This document shows, piece after piece, positions 1 to 12,479 of a stretch of 64,000 nucleotides of DNA. The position numbers and the translations under genes are program-made. Under the pieces are notes generated by a model that was given only the letters and a program-made list of their open reading frames with translations, made no database searches and was not told where the DNA came from. Each line of letters starts with the position of its first letter. The stretch's first letter is position 1. The DNA is from Megalopta genalis (Eukaryota > Arthropoda > Insecta > Hymenoptera > Halictidae), in assembly GCF_051020955.1 (NCBI RefSeq), contig NC_135013.1:2882501-2946500 (forward strand), in the 5' to 3' direction.

Positions 1-830
1 CTGTGACTCAAATGCGTCGCGTGCGCAACATTTCTGCGGTTGTTTTTACTGCGATATTGGCACTTGATTTACGGACCCGGTCCGTTTCGTCGCGCACCGA
101 ATTTTGGAATATTGTATAATGTATTATATAATATATTATTATTATTATTATTATTATTAATATATTACACAATACATTATTGTTACTATTATTATTAATA
201 TATTAATAATATTAAATATTATATTTATTATATATATTTATTATTAATATATTACATAATACGTTACTGTTACTATTATTAATATATTATATAATACGTT
301 ATTATTACTATTGTTATTAATATATTACATAATACATTATTGTTACTATTATTAATATATTACATAATACATTATTATTACTATTATTATTAATAGTATA
401 TTAATATATATAATACTAATATATAATATATACATATAGTATATTATTATCACTATCATTATTAAAGTATTATATAATATATTATCATTAATATTTGAAA
501 TACCATCATTATAAAATTTTGATACACGTTCCTGGAGATTTTGTTCAATGACTTTGCTTCAATGGATATACGTTACAATAAAAAATGAAAGTCCGAATTA
601 ACCCACGCTTGACATTTTTACGAAGCGAAATGAAACGACACGTTTTCAGTGTTCTAGAGGAATATATTTTTTATGGAGAAGAGTTAAGAAACTTTATAAA
701 CGAATCCGTAAGACTCGTCGATAACGTTTGACCGCGGTTGACACGATGCAGATCTTTATCCCGCGTTAAAAGTAAAACCTCGCCGCGACCAAGAATACGA
801 AAAACGTGTTATTACGTCACGACGGCGAAT
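1..830. other. AT-rich non-coding stretch
   Basis: No gene is visible. Positions about 120-500 hold a degenerate tandem array of a roughly 35-45 bp AT unit (copies of ATTAATATATTACATAATAC followed by ATTATTGTTACTATT), with ATT/AAT microsatellite between copies. The rest is unremarkable AT-rich sequence with stops in all frames. Confidence 0.7.
120..500. repeat. AT-rich minisatellite
   Basis: The motif TATTACATAATACATTATT recurs with small changes at about 160, 250, 285, 325 and 360, spaced by ATT repeats. It is a degenerate tandem array with no coding potential. Confidence 0.7.
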
Positions 831-1470
831 TTTACACGCTTACCGTAGAAATAAGCGTTAGAATACGCGGTCGGTAATGGCGCGCAACGCGAACCGGTGG
901 GGAGGGGGGAGGGGGCGACGTCGGGGCGGTATTTATTTTTCGCCTGCATGTAGAATGCAAATCCGGCGAGCGCGTCCACGCCCGCGAGTATTGACGTAAC
1001 AATAACCGCACGCGTTTACAGCTACGGCTCGCATTAATTCGCAGCCTGTAATGCGCCGGGAGGCCCTCCCACTCGTCGTCGCCCTCCCCCTCTCCTCCCC
1101 TGTCGTCGCTCTCTTTCCCGGTTTCACGCGTGCACGCCGCGCAACGGACAGGGGCGCATGCGCCAACTATACGCCGTGCAACAATAATTCCGCTCATTGA
1201 CATTTTTCCCCGGTTCATTCATCGAGCCTGCTGGCCCGGCTCGGCGACCAGGCTGCGCTTTCGATCGCCTCGATCCCTGCTCGACCGACGCCGGCCGCCC
1301 GAGCGCGCGCTGATCGCGATTGTCACTGGTCGCGCAAGCATGCTTGCTGATCGACCGCGGAAAAAACTCAACGCATCGGACCGCGTCTGCTCGGTTTTGA
1401 AAATTTATTGTTACGTTGATTCGTTAACGGCATTTTGGTGCGATTTGATGTGGAACTATTGAACTTCTCA
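831..1470. other. GC-rich island, non-coding
   Basis: Base composition switches abruptly to CpG-rich sequence. Open frames on both strands are short, rich in Arg/Pro/Ala and overlap each other, as expected of GC-rich non-coding DNA with few stops. No convincing start context, splice pair or domain was seen. Confidence 0.5.
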
Positions 1471-1654
1471 ACTTTTATTTTTATTGGATAAAATATTTTA
1501 TTTTAGATTTTAGACAGTTTCAAAATTGGATCATTTTAAGATGTATAAAAATAATTTGATTTTGGAAAGCTTCTATCTATCTTTAGATTGCTATTGCTTT
1601 TCTAATCAATGCGAAACAAATATTGAAAACAAGCGAAGAATACATAAAAATTAG

Positions 1655-1775
1655 TCATGTACTATTATTATTATTAATATTATTATAATTATTAATATTA
1701 TTATAATTATTAATATTATTATAATTATTAATATTATTATAATTATTAATATTATTATTATTATATAATTGCGTT
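1655..1775. repeat. 15-bp AT minisatellite
   Basis: The unit TATTATTATAATTATTAA is repeated about six times with near-perfect identity at a 15-bp period. It lies in an otherwise AT-rich gene-free stretch (1470-2090). Confidence 0.8.
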
Positions 1776-2089
1776 GTGCATAAAAATGAATGACATATTA
1801 TTATTATTGTAAAATCGCATTATGCATAAAGATGACCGATATACTATTAATAACGCATAATCGTTATTACGCTTAAAAATTACTAATACATGAATATCCA
1901 CAACAGTTGCAATTCTCTAATCATACTTTCAAAAAATATATATATATCTCGTATCTCGATTATTACCCCGCCATCGACATAAGATTATTTAAATAAATAA
2001 TCCACGAAACTCGGTGCGAACAGGTGCTCTCAAGTCTCGATCGTAAATAACGCAATTAGATCGCGGAGCGTCCGCAATTGGGTGTTCTC

Positions 2090-2900
2090 GGTTTCGAGGA
2101 GCTGCGAGGTAATTTGGCCGACGACGGATTAAAAAAAGGGTAATCAGAGAGATCGATCATCCATCATCGCGCGGCATTGTTCCGCGCGTCGGCCACCGAC
2201 GGCCACGTCGGAGCCGAAAGGAGGCCGGCGCAGCGGCGTACGCGCGCAATCCGAGGGAAACAGTACCGCGAGGAGGGACCGGAGTCTCCTCGCCGGCAAA
2301 ACGGTCGTCGGTCTTTTTCCAGCTCTCGCGTGGGTCTCTCGGTCGCGGCGCGGCCGGGCTCTCGTGCTGCCGACGATAATTGCGCTCACGCAACTCGGCT
2401 CATTGACGCCCTTCTTTCTCGATCCTCTGCCTCCTGCTCCTCCCCCCCCCCCCCCCCCCCCGCGGTACGGCGGCGGTCCATTCACACAGGACTCTGTCTC
2501 GCGCGGCGGGAGCGAGCGAAAGAGCGTGAAACGAGCGAATGGAAAGAAGCGTCGCCGCGCGGAGGAGAGATGTCTATTTGTGCATGCCGACGTTACCCGC
2601 GAGGACGCGGCGCGCGGAGCTGCCGCGCCCGCGCCCGCGCGCGCTCACGCTGCTCGGATGCAGCAAGAAGAGGGAAAGGATCCCAGAAGTCATATGGAGG
2701 AAAGGACGCCTCGCATAAATATGTGTAGAGAGGCTGGAATGCCGGGTGAGGAGCGCGGCGCGGGAGGAGGAATTTCCTGTTGTGAACGTCTTGGGATGCA
2801 TCTGCTGCTGCCTCTTAAGCCCGAGCCACGCGTGCGAGTACCAATTAAGGCGCCACGAGTCGTCGTGATTGGCCCCTCGTGTGCAGCGTGGCTCTCTTTT
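2090..2900. other. GC-rich island with C20 tract
   Basis: CpG-rich sequence with overlapping low-complexity frames on both strands. It contains an uninterrupted run of 20 C at 2442-2461 that makes a Pro run in one frame and a Gly run in another. No gene can be supported. Confidence 0.5.
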
Positions 2901-2914
2901 CCGCTCTGTCTTCT

Positions 2915-3590
2915 CTCCTGCTCTCTCTCTTTCTCTCTCTCTCTCTCTTGCTCTCTTGATTTCTCTCTTTCTCTCTTGTTCTCTCTCTCTTTCTCTCTTG
3001 CTCTCTCTCCGGCTCTCTTGCTCTCTCTCTTTCTCTCTTGCTCTCTCCCCGGCTCTCTTGCTCTCTCTCTTTCTTGCTCTCTTGATTTCTCTTTTTCTCT
3101 TGCCCTCTCTCTTTTCCTCTTGCTCTCTCTCCGGCTCTCTTGCTCTCTTGATTTCTCTCTCTCTTGCTCTCTTGATCTCTCTCTGGCTCTCTTGATTTCT
3201 CTCTCTCTTGCTCTCTTGATCTCTCTCTCTCTCTCTCTCTCTCTGGCTCTCTTGATTTCTCTCTCTCTTGCTCTCTTGTTCTCTCTCCGACTCTCTTGAT
3301 CTCTCCCTTTCTTGATCTCTTGATTTCTCTCTTGCTCTCCCTCTCTCTTTCTCTCTCCGGTTCCCTTGCTCTCTCTCTTGCTCTCTCACCGGCTCTCTTG
3401 CTCTCTTGATTTCTCTCTTTCTCTCTTGCTCTCTCTCTCTCTCTTGCTCTCTTGATTTTTCTCTTTCTCTCTTGCTCTCTCTCTCTCTCTTGCTCTCTTG
3501 TTCTCTCTCTTTTGCTTTCTTGTTCTCTCTTTTTTGCTCTCCTGCTCTCTTGCTCTCCCTCCCTCTCTTTTGCTCTCTCTCGCTCTCTGT

Positions 3591-3619
<29 letters not shown>
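2915..3619. repeat. Long imperfect CT array with higher-order units
   Basis: About 700 bp is almost pure pyrimidine on the plus strand. It is CT dinucleotide interrupted at semi-regular intervals by TTGCTCTCTTGATTTCTC and CCGGCTCTCTTG motifs, so it behaves as a higher-order repeat and not a simple (CT)n. It produces a 380-residue Arg/Glu open frame on the minus strand and Leu/Ser frames on the plus strand; both are artefacts. It ends with TTTGCTCACAG, which resembles a splice acceptor by chance. Confidence 0.9.
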
Positions 3620-3621
<2 letters not shown>

Positions 3622-4290
3622 TCACAGCGTCCTCTTTTCCCCGCTCCCTCCGTCCCTATTCCCGGATCGCCCCCGAAAAGCAGCAGCCTCGCTGATAAAG
3701 CGGCTCCAGTTTCCAAGCATCCGCCATCGTTTCGTAATCCGCGGACAACTCCGTCTACGGCATTGGTCCGCGCGCTTCCTCTTTATCTTGACCCCGGCGA
3801 CTCCGAAAACTCCATCCACGATCCTGGATCGGCGACAGCGGTTCTCCCCTCGGTGGCCATTTATAGATTTCGGCTCTGTTCTGTCCCGGTAAACAGACCG
3901 GTCTGTTTTTCAGGGGACGAGAGCGAGAGAAAGAGAGAGAAAGAGAGAGAGGGAGATACCTGCGGAACGATTCGAGTGGGCGATTATGATCTGACGACAA
4001 ACAAGCTCTCGTTCTGGGTCTTGTCTCTCGTCGAGAGCAAATAACGCAGGGCACGTTCGCGTAACGTAACAATAGGTGCCCGGTCCGCGATGTCCGCGAA
4101 GCCCGCGCGCGGTCTTTAATTTCGAGAGAGATTTCACCCGCGCAATGATCGCGCGACGATTGTGTCCCTCGAGAAAATTGTTGTCTTGCGAATGTGTTTG
4201 AAATGTGAGCGACGGGGTGTCGTTTCTTGTTTTCTCTTTCTTTTCGTATGCTCGAATTGTTAGACTAAAAAAACGCACGAATTCGTGGAT
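3620..4290. other. Non-coding, moderately GC-rich
   Basis: Mixed-composition sequence with a short GA run at about 3915-3953. No supported gene. Confidence 0.4.
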
Positions 4291-4299
4291 CCAGCCCCC

Positions 4300-4765
4300 G
4301 TTATCATCATCATCATTATTATTATTATCATTATTATCATTATATCATGATTATTTGAATTATTATTATCTTTATTCTTTATCTTTATTATATCTTTATT
4401 ATTTATCTTTATTCTTTATCTTTATTATATCTTTATTATTTATCTTTATTCTTTATCTTTATTATATCTTTATTATTTATCTTTATTCTTTATCTTTATT
4501 ATATCTTTATTATTTATCTTTATTCTTTATCTTTATTATATCTTTATTATTTATCTTTATTATTTATCTTTATTCTTTATCTTTATTATATCTTTATTAT
4601 TTATCTTTATCTATATTATATCTTTATTATTATCTTTATTCTTTATCTTTATTATATCTTTATTATATCTTTATTATTTATCTTTATCTTTATTATATCT
4701 TTATTATTTATCTTTATTATTTATTTTTATTATATGTTTCTTATTTATCTTTATTATATTTGTCG
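4300..4765. repeat. 37-bp TTTATCTTTATT minisatellite
   Basis: Tandem array of an approximately 37-bp unit built from TTATTATTTATC, TTTATTCTTTATC and TTTATTATATC blocks, with about ten copies and some truncated units. It gives a Leu/Tyr/Ile/Phe open frame of 223 residues that mimics a membrane protein; it is a repeat, not a gene. Confidence 0.85.
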
Positions 4766-4879
4766 CAGATTTTCTCGCGCTATAAAAACAGAAAAAACAA
4801 TTTATTCGAACAATTTGAATCATTACTATTAATTACTATTACTATTATTATTTATTCTCGTTATCGCTCTCTTTGATCG

Positions 4880-6010
4880 GCTCGAGCGTCCGAAACGAAT
4901 TGAAATCCTGGTAAGACGACGATCCCGGGATTCGCCCGGGCGACTAAAATAAGGCCCGTCTCGCGGGCAACGAGTCGAAACGGTCAAAACCATAATACGC
5001 TGGCAAACAAGTAGCCGCCGAACGCCTATAGTTATGGGGAGAAACGGCCGATGTCCCATTTACCGGGAATAGCCGGCGTTGTTCACCTGCGCGACAGGCG
5101 AGTGCCAGCTTAGCCGACAGGCGGACGAACGTACGTACGGATGGACGGACGGACGGACGGACGGACATCGCCGGCCGAGAAATATCGCGCGGCAGTCCGC
5201 CACGAAATCCGAGATAGCGGGGCATTCGTCTTCCCTTTTGGCCGCGGATGGGTGTCGTTGTTGCCTTAAGTGCCCCGGCGCGTCAGGTGGAAGAACTCCG
5301 GTCCGGGAAAGGGGCGACGAGAGATCACAGAGGAGAGGCGAGGAGGGCGGGGACCCGCGCGCGCGGTGATTCATCGAGCGAATCTCTCTCCATTCGTCGT
5401 CGCACGTCCCGCGGATAAATCTTCCCTGCTCTTGCCGCGTCGTCCGCGGCTGCGAGAGCATTTTCCCCGGCTTCTTTGACGAGCGATACGAGACCTTCCT
5501 TTCCGGGAAACGGAGAGTGAGAGAGAGGGAGGGGGAAAGAGTCCCGGCGCAGCACTCTCGCGTCGTCGGGATCTCGAGATGGCCGGTACAGCGCAATCGA
5601 GGGCTCGATTCTCCTTATCCAGCGATCGGTGAACGGCGGATCTGTAATTAAGAATACGCGGTGGGAGGACGTCCCCAGAGGTGTTCGAGGATGCCAGGCC
5701 GGCGGAGCCGGTGCAAAGCGACGCGGACGCGAGGTTCGCAAGCATTCCGACACGTTCCCGCGTCTCTCTGTTTGTGGGTTAGGTGCGCCTCCGCGCAATG
5801 GCGTCACAAGTCACAGCGACGCGGCGCTCGAATTTCCAAAAGCTGCGACCGAGATGTCGGTGCTCCTTCGAATCGGACTTTATTGTCGATGATATTGTTG
5901 GAATGCGATTGCTTCAATGGTTGGTACGAAGGAGTGTGAGACTGATAAGCTGGCAGGAATGTCGAAAGAGTGTGTGTGCTTGAGAAAGTGCACTTCCTGG
6001 GAGAGTTTGG
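4880..6010. other. GC-rich island, non-coding
   Basis: CpG-rich sequence with overlapping basic frames on both strands. A short GGAC/ACGG tetranucleotide array lies at about 5137-5166. No exon with good splice sites was identified. Confidence 0.45.
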
Positions 6011-6099
6011 CGAGGACAATTATGGCGTAAAAGCAAAAAGTTTGAGAAGACCAGGATTCAAGCGCATCCTGCTAAAGTTTATTAATTTTTTATTTCATT

Positions 6100-6770
6100 G
6101 TGTTGTTTATTTCTGAGCTTTAAGTATTATCAAGAATATATTAATAGTAAATATAATAATGACTTATAAATAATGATAATAAAAAATAATAAAATAATAA
6201 CAAATAATGATAACGTTTAATAATAATGAAAAATAACAAAAAATATATTAATATATTAAGTAAACTTTTATATTCATATGAACCACGTGATCATTCTACA
6301 AATATAATTGACCACTCGGCCCACCGTTTCTTTCGCTTTTCCACTAACTGTCTTTTTTTTACGATGGCGCATTTCTACGAAAAATCTGAAAAAAATCGAG
6401 CGCACTGTTTGCGATAGTATCTTGTCAAGGAATTAATATCAGGGTGGTATAATTTTTTGTTTTCGAGATATCTTCGATTCACCGATTTATTTTTAGTTTT
6501 CCATTTTTGGTGACCGCAGCTTGCAACCGTAAAATCTGAAAAAATTCTATAATACGCGGCTCGATGTCCAAAATAGGCCACATTTTTTTCGAAATTTTAA
6601 AAAGTCTCCGAAAGGACGAAATGGGCGGAAAATAGCCGAAATCTTAATTGCATCGAAATCGTTTCGCGTAGTTACGAGTTAAAAAAAAAAGCTTAAATAC
6701 CCCAAAAATCGCAGCTTTATCACGACTTCGACCAAAAAGGCGACTTTCGCGGGCCACTGTGGTAGTCGCT
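6100..6770. other. AT-rich stretch, possible old repeat
   Basis: AATAAT-type simple repeat at 6120-6260 is followed by about 400 bp in which the motif AAAATCTGAAAAAA occurs twice (about 6380 and 6530). The texture resembles a decayed interspersed repeat, but no termini could be defined. Confidence 0.25.
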
Positions 6771-7470
6771 CCGGCGAATTTAGCGGTGCCCCGGGCTTAG
6801 GAAATCGGGCCACGGAGCCGGCCGGGGTCGAGAACCGAAAGGAGAGCAGCACGCGAACCTATACTTTACGGTGCAACATTGTTTATCAGTGTGCAAATCG
6901 TGCGGCCGGCGTCGGTGTCGGCGGTATTATCGGCTCGAGATCACCCGCCGGAACCGTAAATTACGTGGGAACGTTCGACTCGGGCCGGGCGTGGGCCGAA
7001 CGCCGCCGCGGCCCGGTCAGCCGTCACGAGGAACCCGCGACTTTCAATTTCATCTCCGGGCGAATCTTTATCCGGGCGTATCGCGTGCCGGATTCGAGAG
7101 CGCCGCGGCCGAGTTTCTGCTTCCGCCGGCGGTGCGGCGTGGCGCGGTGCGGCGCGGCACGGCGAGGACGGCCTCCGCGGAAAAAATAAACCGGCAGCTG
7201 AGTCGACGGAAGATAAACTGGCCGGAGGGGTGCGCGCCTCGCGCGCTTTTCGGCCCGAGGACGCGCTCCGAGCAGCCGCTCTCCCGGAGCCGTCGCGTCG
7301 ACGAGGACCGAATTAATCGGCGCGATTAATAATCGAAACGAGCTGCTCCCTCGGTGTTTCATTTGCATCCGAGGGACCCGCTCCACGGAGAAACAATCGT
7401 CGGCGGCGTCGTTATTTCGAAACGTTAACGTTCCCCCGAATGCGGAGGTCACCCTGTATGTACTTTGTCA
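6770..7470. other. GC-rich island
   Basis: CpG-rich non-coding island; the open frames are Arg-rich and low complexity. Just after it, at 7449-7460, GTCACCCTGTAT resembles the terminus of the GGGTGTCCC transposon family found further along, but no matching second end was found. Confidence 0.4.
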
Positions 7471-7556
7471 ACATTTATTCCGATCTTTTCTTTTTCGGCC
7501 ACCCGGAAGTCTGCGTCTTAAATTCTCCGCGGCTTCGGAACAATTTCACATAATAT

Positions 7557-7770
7557 TTTCAATGAAAGTGGAGGAAAAGGAATTCTTGGTAATTCGAGAA
7601 TAATTTATGCTGTATTAGGAATTGGTTTTCTTTTTTTAAGGTTATGTCAAGGTTTATTTTACAATAAGCGTATTTTTCAATGAGAGTGGAGGAAAAGACA
7701 TTTTTGGTAATCCAAGAACAGATTTTGCTATATTAGGAATTGGTTTCTTAGGTTATGTCATGGTTATTTC
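7557..7770. repeat. Tandem duplication, 118-bp period
   Basis: Two adjacent diverged copies start TTTCAATGARAGTGGAGGAAAAG at 7557 and 7675. They continue through TATTAGGAATTGGTTTTC and AGGTTATGTCA in both copies. Non-coding. Confidence 0.8.
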
Positions 7771-9040
7771 ACACATCAGCAACAATAAGCATTGCTGTTT
7801 CAACTGGAATTAAAGTTTTCAGTTGATTAGACACTTGTTGCGGGTCAACAATTTATTTAAACCACTCCATTGCTTAATCCATTAGGATTAATTTTTTTAT
7901 TTACAATAGAAGGTTATGTCAAGGTATTATACTTTGCAATTCATCTGCTGATATTATTCTTCATAATAAAAGCTATGTTACTGGTCACTTCCACTTTTGC
8001 GAGAAATTCGAACCAAATAGAAATCTCTTTCTTCTTCCGATCACTTTAATAAGCCGAAAATGATCGGCTTATTAAATTCTTAGTCTTCCACTCCATTTAT
8101 ACTTTTAAACTGCGCTTACGTATATTTATATAAAATGCATAATTATATAAATTCATAAAATCTACAATCTACTTATCATTAATGACATTCACTTCTTCAT
8201 CGTTGATTTTAATAAATTTAAAAATCGACTGTATAATGTTATCAGAAGCTAGGATACTTATTTTATTTATTGTAATCATATTGTTTCTATTTTCGTCTTC
8301 AATTATATTATTATTTTTTTATTATTACTATTGCTGCTAATAATAATAACATTATATTATTATTATTATTATATTATAATAATAATAATAATAATATAAC
8401 ATTATATAATAACAAATATAATCATTATTATGCTGAATTTTTGTCAGAAAATTAAAAGGGCATCGGACCAGTAAATAATATGTCTGCACAAGTGACCAGT
8501 AAGGATGAGACTCCGGTCTTCGATGTAGACAATCGGCAGTCTCGAGAAACGTAGGCATCGGAATCGCGATCGAATAAATCCGGGGAGGCTTATCTAGCCG
8601 AGAAATTTACGATTCCCGCCGGTTATTTGTACACGATTTTATTACGGGAGACTAGCGTAAGTAAGGTATCGGGGCACGGATATCCGCAACGAAATCTCCT
8701 ATTTGCATCGATAAAAATCGTGTCCGGCGGAGTAGGTAACAGTCGGTCTCTGTTCGTTGCTGTGGAAACGTGTTCGTGATCGATTTTTGTTACACAACCA
8801 ATTATTTCGAAGCTTTCGCGAGTAGTTCATCGCGACAGCGGAATAACAGGGTGTATTTGAGGGGTTGGTTAGCGAGTGAGATTTTCAGAACATTTTCACT
8901 CGTTTCCGAAACCGTGACACGGACATTCGAAAATGTTAAATAAGACCAGCGAAAGAAATTATGAACTTAGTATAAATTAACTCTGAATTATCTTAACGAT
9001 ACATTTGGTCGGCGAACAATCGTGGTTATTAACAATTTGT
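7770..9040. other. Gene-free AT-rich to mixed sequence
   Basis: Includes an ATT/AAT foldback-like simple repeat at about 8300-8430, where TTATTATTATTATATTATAATAATAATAATAAT is self-complementary. Nothing codes convincingly. Confidence 0.5.
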
Positions 9041-9335
9041 ATTACTATTATTTACAATTTATTTTACAGTTGTTTACAATTTATTTTACAGTTATTTACA
9101 ATTTATTTTAGAATTTATTTTAGAATTTATTTTACAATCATTTACAATTTATTTTACAGTTATTTACAATTTATTTTAGAATTTAGTTTAGAATTTATTT
9201 TAGAATTTATCTTAGAATTTATATTATAATTATTTACAATTTATTTCATAGTTATATTTACAATTTATTTTACAGTTGTTTACAATTTATTTTAGAATTT
9301 ATTTTAGAATTTATTTTATAATTATTTACAATACC
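9040..9335. repeat. ACAATTTATTTTAGAATTT minisatellite
   Basis: Two interleaved short units, TTTACAATTTATTTTACAG and AATTTATTTTAG, are repeated many times. The plus-strand frame gives a spurious Phe/Ile/Leu peptide. Confidence 0.85.
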
Positions 9336-9379
9336 AATTATTGTCCACAATAAGATAAACGCTACTCGAACCGCTGCAC

Positions 9380-10830
9380 ACCTAAGCCACCCGTTCATTA
9401 CGCGAATTGATCGCCGTCGAGGCGAAAACAGTATCTCGTTAACCCCTCAATTTCGACATATAAATCGGGCAATCCCGCCGGCGTCGTAATAAGTTTTCGC
9501 AGAATTTCCATGGGTCTAGCGCGCGCGCGCCGGAAAGATACCTCTAATCAAAATAGTTGTGGAAAATCGGCAGTTCCCGACTAAGTCTGACAGGCGAAAC
9601 TCCCTTTGAGAGGACTGGGACGATCTCTTGATTCGTCGCGAAGCGGGCAATGAATTCCGCATCGTATGTTTCGAAATTCTGCACGCGACCGTACCGAGAG
9701 GATCGAAATTAGCCGGACCGGGGGCGCATTCCGAGCGCAAGGAATGAAACGGCGGGTTCCGCGAGGCGATGGCTAGCTAGAATACCGCGAAGCGAAACTC
9801 GGTTATTTAATCCGGTCCTTACCGGTGAAATATGTAAGCCGGTGTGTCCCGGAGGTCCGCATAAAATCGGTTCTTTAACACGGAACACGTCGCGACGAGC
9901 GTCGCGCTACGCCAGTGACCTTAATAACTCCGCTACGTTCCTCGCGTACCTCGGTTATGACGATAGACAACGTCTGCCGACTCTAGCAGCCAGTGCGCAT
10001 CGAATATCCCACGTAGGCTGCTGCCCCCCCCCCCCCCCTCCCCGTGCAGCCGTCACCGATCGTCGGCCGCGGAGCCCGCATTCGCTCTCTCGCTCGCTCG
10101 CTCGCGCCGCGCATCGCCTCGCGCGCACCCGTCCCTTTCCCTCTTTCCCTTTTACACGCGGCATCTATCTCCGGATCTTTCCTCCTCGTGTCGCTCAGTC
10201 TCTACAAGTATATACACCTTACGGTCGTTCACACGGGCCCGGCCAATGGAATGCACGTTGCCGGCGTGTGTACACACACGGGCGGGCGGGCGCGCGCGCG
10301 CTCACTCGTTCGCTCGCTCGCTCGCTCGCTCTCTCGCCTCCGTGCCGAGGAACCGTTAATGAACGTTGCAGTTCTCTTAGACCGCCCGTGCGCGTACCGG
10401 GGTGCCGGTCGGGGATTCGTCGCCGCGGACGGCCAGGAGGAACGGGACAGGACGCGGAGAGAGAGAGAAAGAGAGAGGCGAGTGCGAGGGCCGCGCGGCG
10501 CGGACGGGCCAACCGAAAACCTTCCTGCCGATATATTCTTCCCGCGGCCGCCGATTCGGGAGAAAAGAGCGCGAGCGTGCACGCGCGGACCCCGGGCGGC
10601 GCTCTCCGTTCGCCGGGAATACAAATCGCGACTCCGGCGGTCCGCCGACGTGAAATTTCAACATTTCGCGTCGGTCATTTGAATACGCGCTCGTGGAGAA
10701 GGGCCGCCGAGCAGCCTATACGTATGTACTCGGAATCCCGGTTTTTCGAGAGACGATCGCGTCGAGAACGACGACTAGCCTCGGAACGCGACGAGCACGC
10801 CGAATTTCTTAATTGACGGATTTTCCAAGA
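9380..10830. other. GC-rich island
   Basis: CpG-rich sequence with a C15 run at 10024-10038, GCTC tetranucleotide runs at 10085-10105 and 10308-10335, and a 324-residue low-complexity Arg/Ser/Pro frame on the plus strand that has no domain features. An Inr-like TCAGTC at 10195 has a DPE-like GGTCGT one base too close (+27). No gene is claimed. Confidence 0.4.
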
Positions 10831-11520
10831 TTTTGGGGAAGGCTCGTAAAAAGCAAAGTAAGAATATTTACAAAGATTCTAAAGGAAGCATATCACGAGA
10901 TAAAAAGAGAATAAAGTAATGTTAAATTTTGTTCAAATATTTGTTCAATAATCGTACGAATAACATAAATATATGACAGTATGCAAAAGAGAAAAATCGA
11001 TTATCTTTTTATAAACAATATTTTCACGTAAGAAAAATTATCGTTTGATCGATATTGCACTTTCTATTGTTTGTAACAAAATAACTAAAAAATAATAAAC
11101 TAAAAAACTAAAGACTAATAATATAATATATATAAAATATAAAACTAATAATCATAATAATAGAATATAAAAATATAAAGCTAAAGAATCTGCTACAGAA
11201 AAAGAAAAATGATTGGTGTAACTAATATAACGTCATTAAAAAAAATTTAAATATCATCATAAATATTTATATTATTATAAATAATATAAATAAGTAAACA
11301 TTAGTAAGTAAGTAAATAGTACACATTTTCAATAATCAGATAACTATATAAATATTTATATTATTTATAATAATATAATAATATAAATATATTTATATAG
11401 TTATCTGACTATTGAAAATGCGTAATATTTACTTATTATCAATTATTAATAATTATTAATAATTGCTTATTATCATTATATAAATAACACAAATAATTTA
11501 TTTAGCATTGACGCTTACTA
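10830..11520. other. AT-rich desert
   Basis: Very AT-rich, gene-free sequence that contains the foldback described separately. Confidence 0.6.
11307..11438. repeat. Long near-perfect foldback
   Basis: The left arm from about 11310 (AAGTAAATAGTACACATTTTC, then AATAATCAGATAACTATATA) is the reverse complement of the right arm ending at about 11438 (TATATAGTTATCTGACTATT, then GAAAATGCGTAATATTTACT). Arms are about 55-60 bp with a few mismatches around a short AT loop. It could be a palindromic MITE or a hairpin RNA source. Confidence 0.8.
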
Positions 11521-12102
11521 GTACATACGCCAATGCATCCCGAATAGTTAGGCGCCATCGCACACGCAACTAGGGTTGCGCAACTAAAAGGGTTAACTTT
11601 CATCGTCGAGCGTGTATTACGAGAAACAACGGTTAAAATCAGAATAAACGCTCGTTGTTTCTATGAAGCGACGTTGCAACAGCTGCTCTCCGCGCTTCGT
11701 AAGCCTAGTCCGAATGTCGCGAGTCCGACAATTTCTCGAGAATTTTTAACAGCAAGCTTTTACCGAGCAGAACGAAGTTAACCGATGTGTTTCCGCTTTG
11801 GTAGAATCGCTGCGCCGCAGTTCACTCGAACCGTCCGCCATCTTTGTTACAATGTTCGCTCGGATCACGAGATTCGCTCGGTCATTTTCCATGGAAGACT
11901 CCTGAAGGAATTTCAGCGATTTCGAAATAAAGAACGCGAAACCGGAAATATTTCGACCGACAAGAATAGGCACTGTGTTACTTTCCCTCTGAAAATCCTG
12001 TAAAAGAGTCGAACAGAAACGAAGTCAACTACCGTAAATTCTCCCGAATTTTCCTTCAGCTCGCAAACAAAAATGTCGGCTAATTTCTATAGTTGTTGAC
12101 TA

Positions 12103-12330
12103 TTAACGCTAAACCTACCGCGGTCAAAGTGACCGCTTTCTTATTTTGCAATTCCGCAAAGTTCCGAGACTCTTTCTTTCGTGGAAAACGCTTGAATAAG
12201 TTATATTATCGCAGCAAGTTTTACAATAAAAACTTCACAAATTCTAAACAAATTCGGTCTTTCCACTTTTGTGAAGCAGTACATGCCCAGATAGTATTAT
12301 TACTGCTTGGCAGGTTATAAAAACCAAGGC
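12103..12330 (+). mobile_element. Possible left end of a decayed TTAA element
   Basis: TTAA at 12103-12106 is followed by CGCTAAACCTACCGCGGTC and the short palindrome GCGGTCAAAGTGACCGC. This resembles the end seen at 23889 (TTAACGCCGAGCCTACCG). No clear right terminus was found, so the extent is a guess. Confidence 0.25.
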
Positions 12331-12479
12331 GCAGAGTTCGAGTCCATTTTTGTTTACAAACCGAAGGAAAAAAATTCGGAAAATAATTGACTGCACCGCA
12401 CGTAATTTTCTAGAGAACGTCTCGAACGTCTCTCATCGCTGGAATCGAACTTTTTACGCGTCGGCTCCTCGCAAGCACG

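Noticed and set aside
2574..3716. 380-codon minus-strand frame rich in Arg/Glu
   Set aside because: It is the purine strand of the CT array; period-two repeats give Arg-Glu in every frame.
4205..4876. 223-codon hydrophobic frame that resembles a multi-pass membrane protein
   Set aside because: Entirely a TTTATCTTTATT minisatellite.
10191..10230. Second Inr (TCAGTC) with a DPE-like GGTCGT
   Set aside because: The DPE begins at +27, one base off the strict +28 spacing, and no plausible exon follows.
9842..10816. 324-codon plus-strand frame
   Set aside because: Same reason; it reads through a C15 tract and GCTC tetranucleotides.
12325..12345. tRNA B-box-like GAGTTCGAGTCC
   Set aside because: No A box or cloverleaf could be drawn around it.
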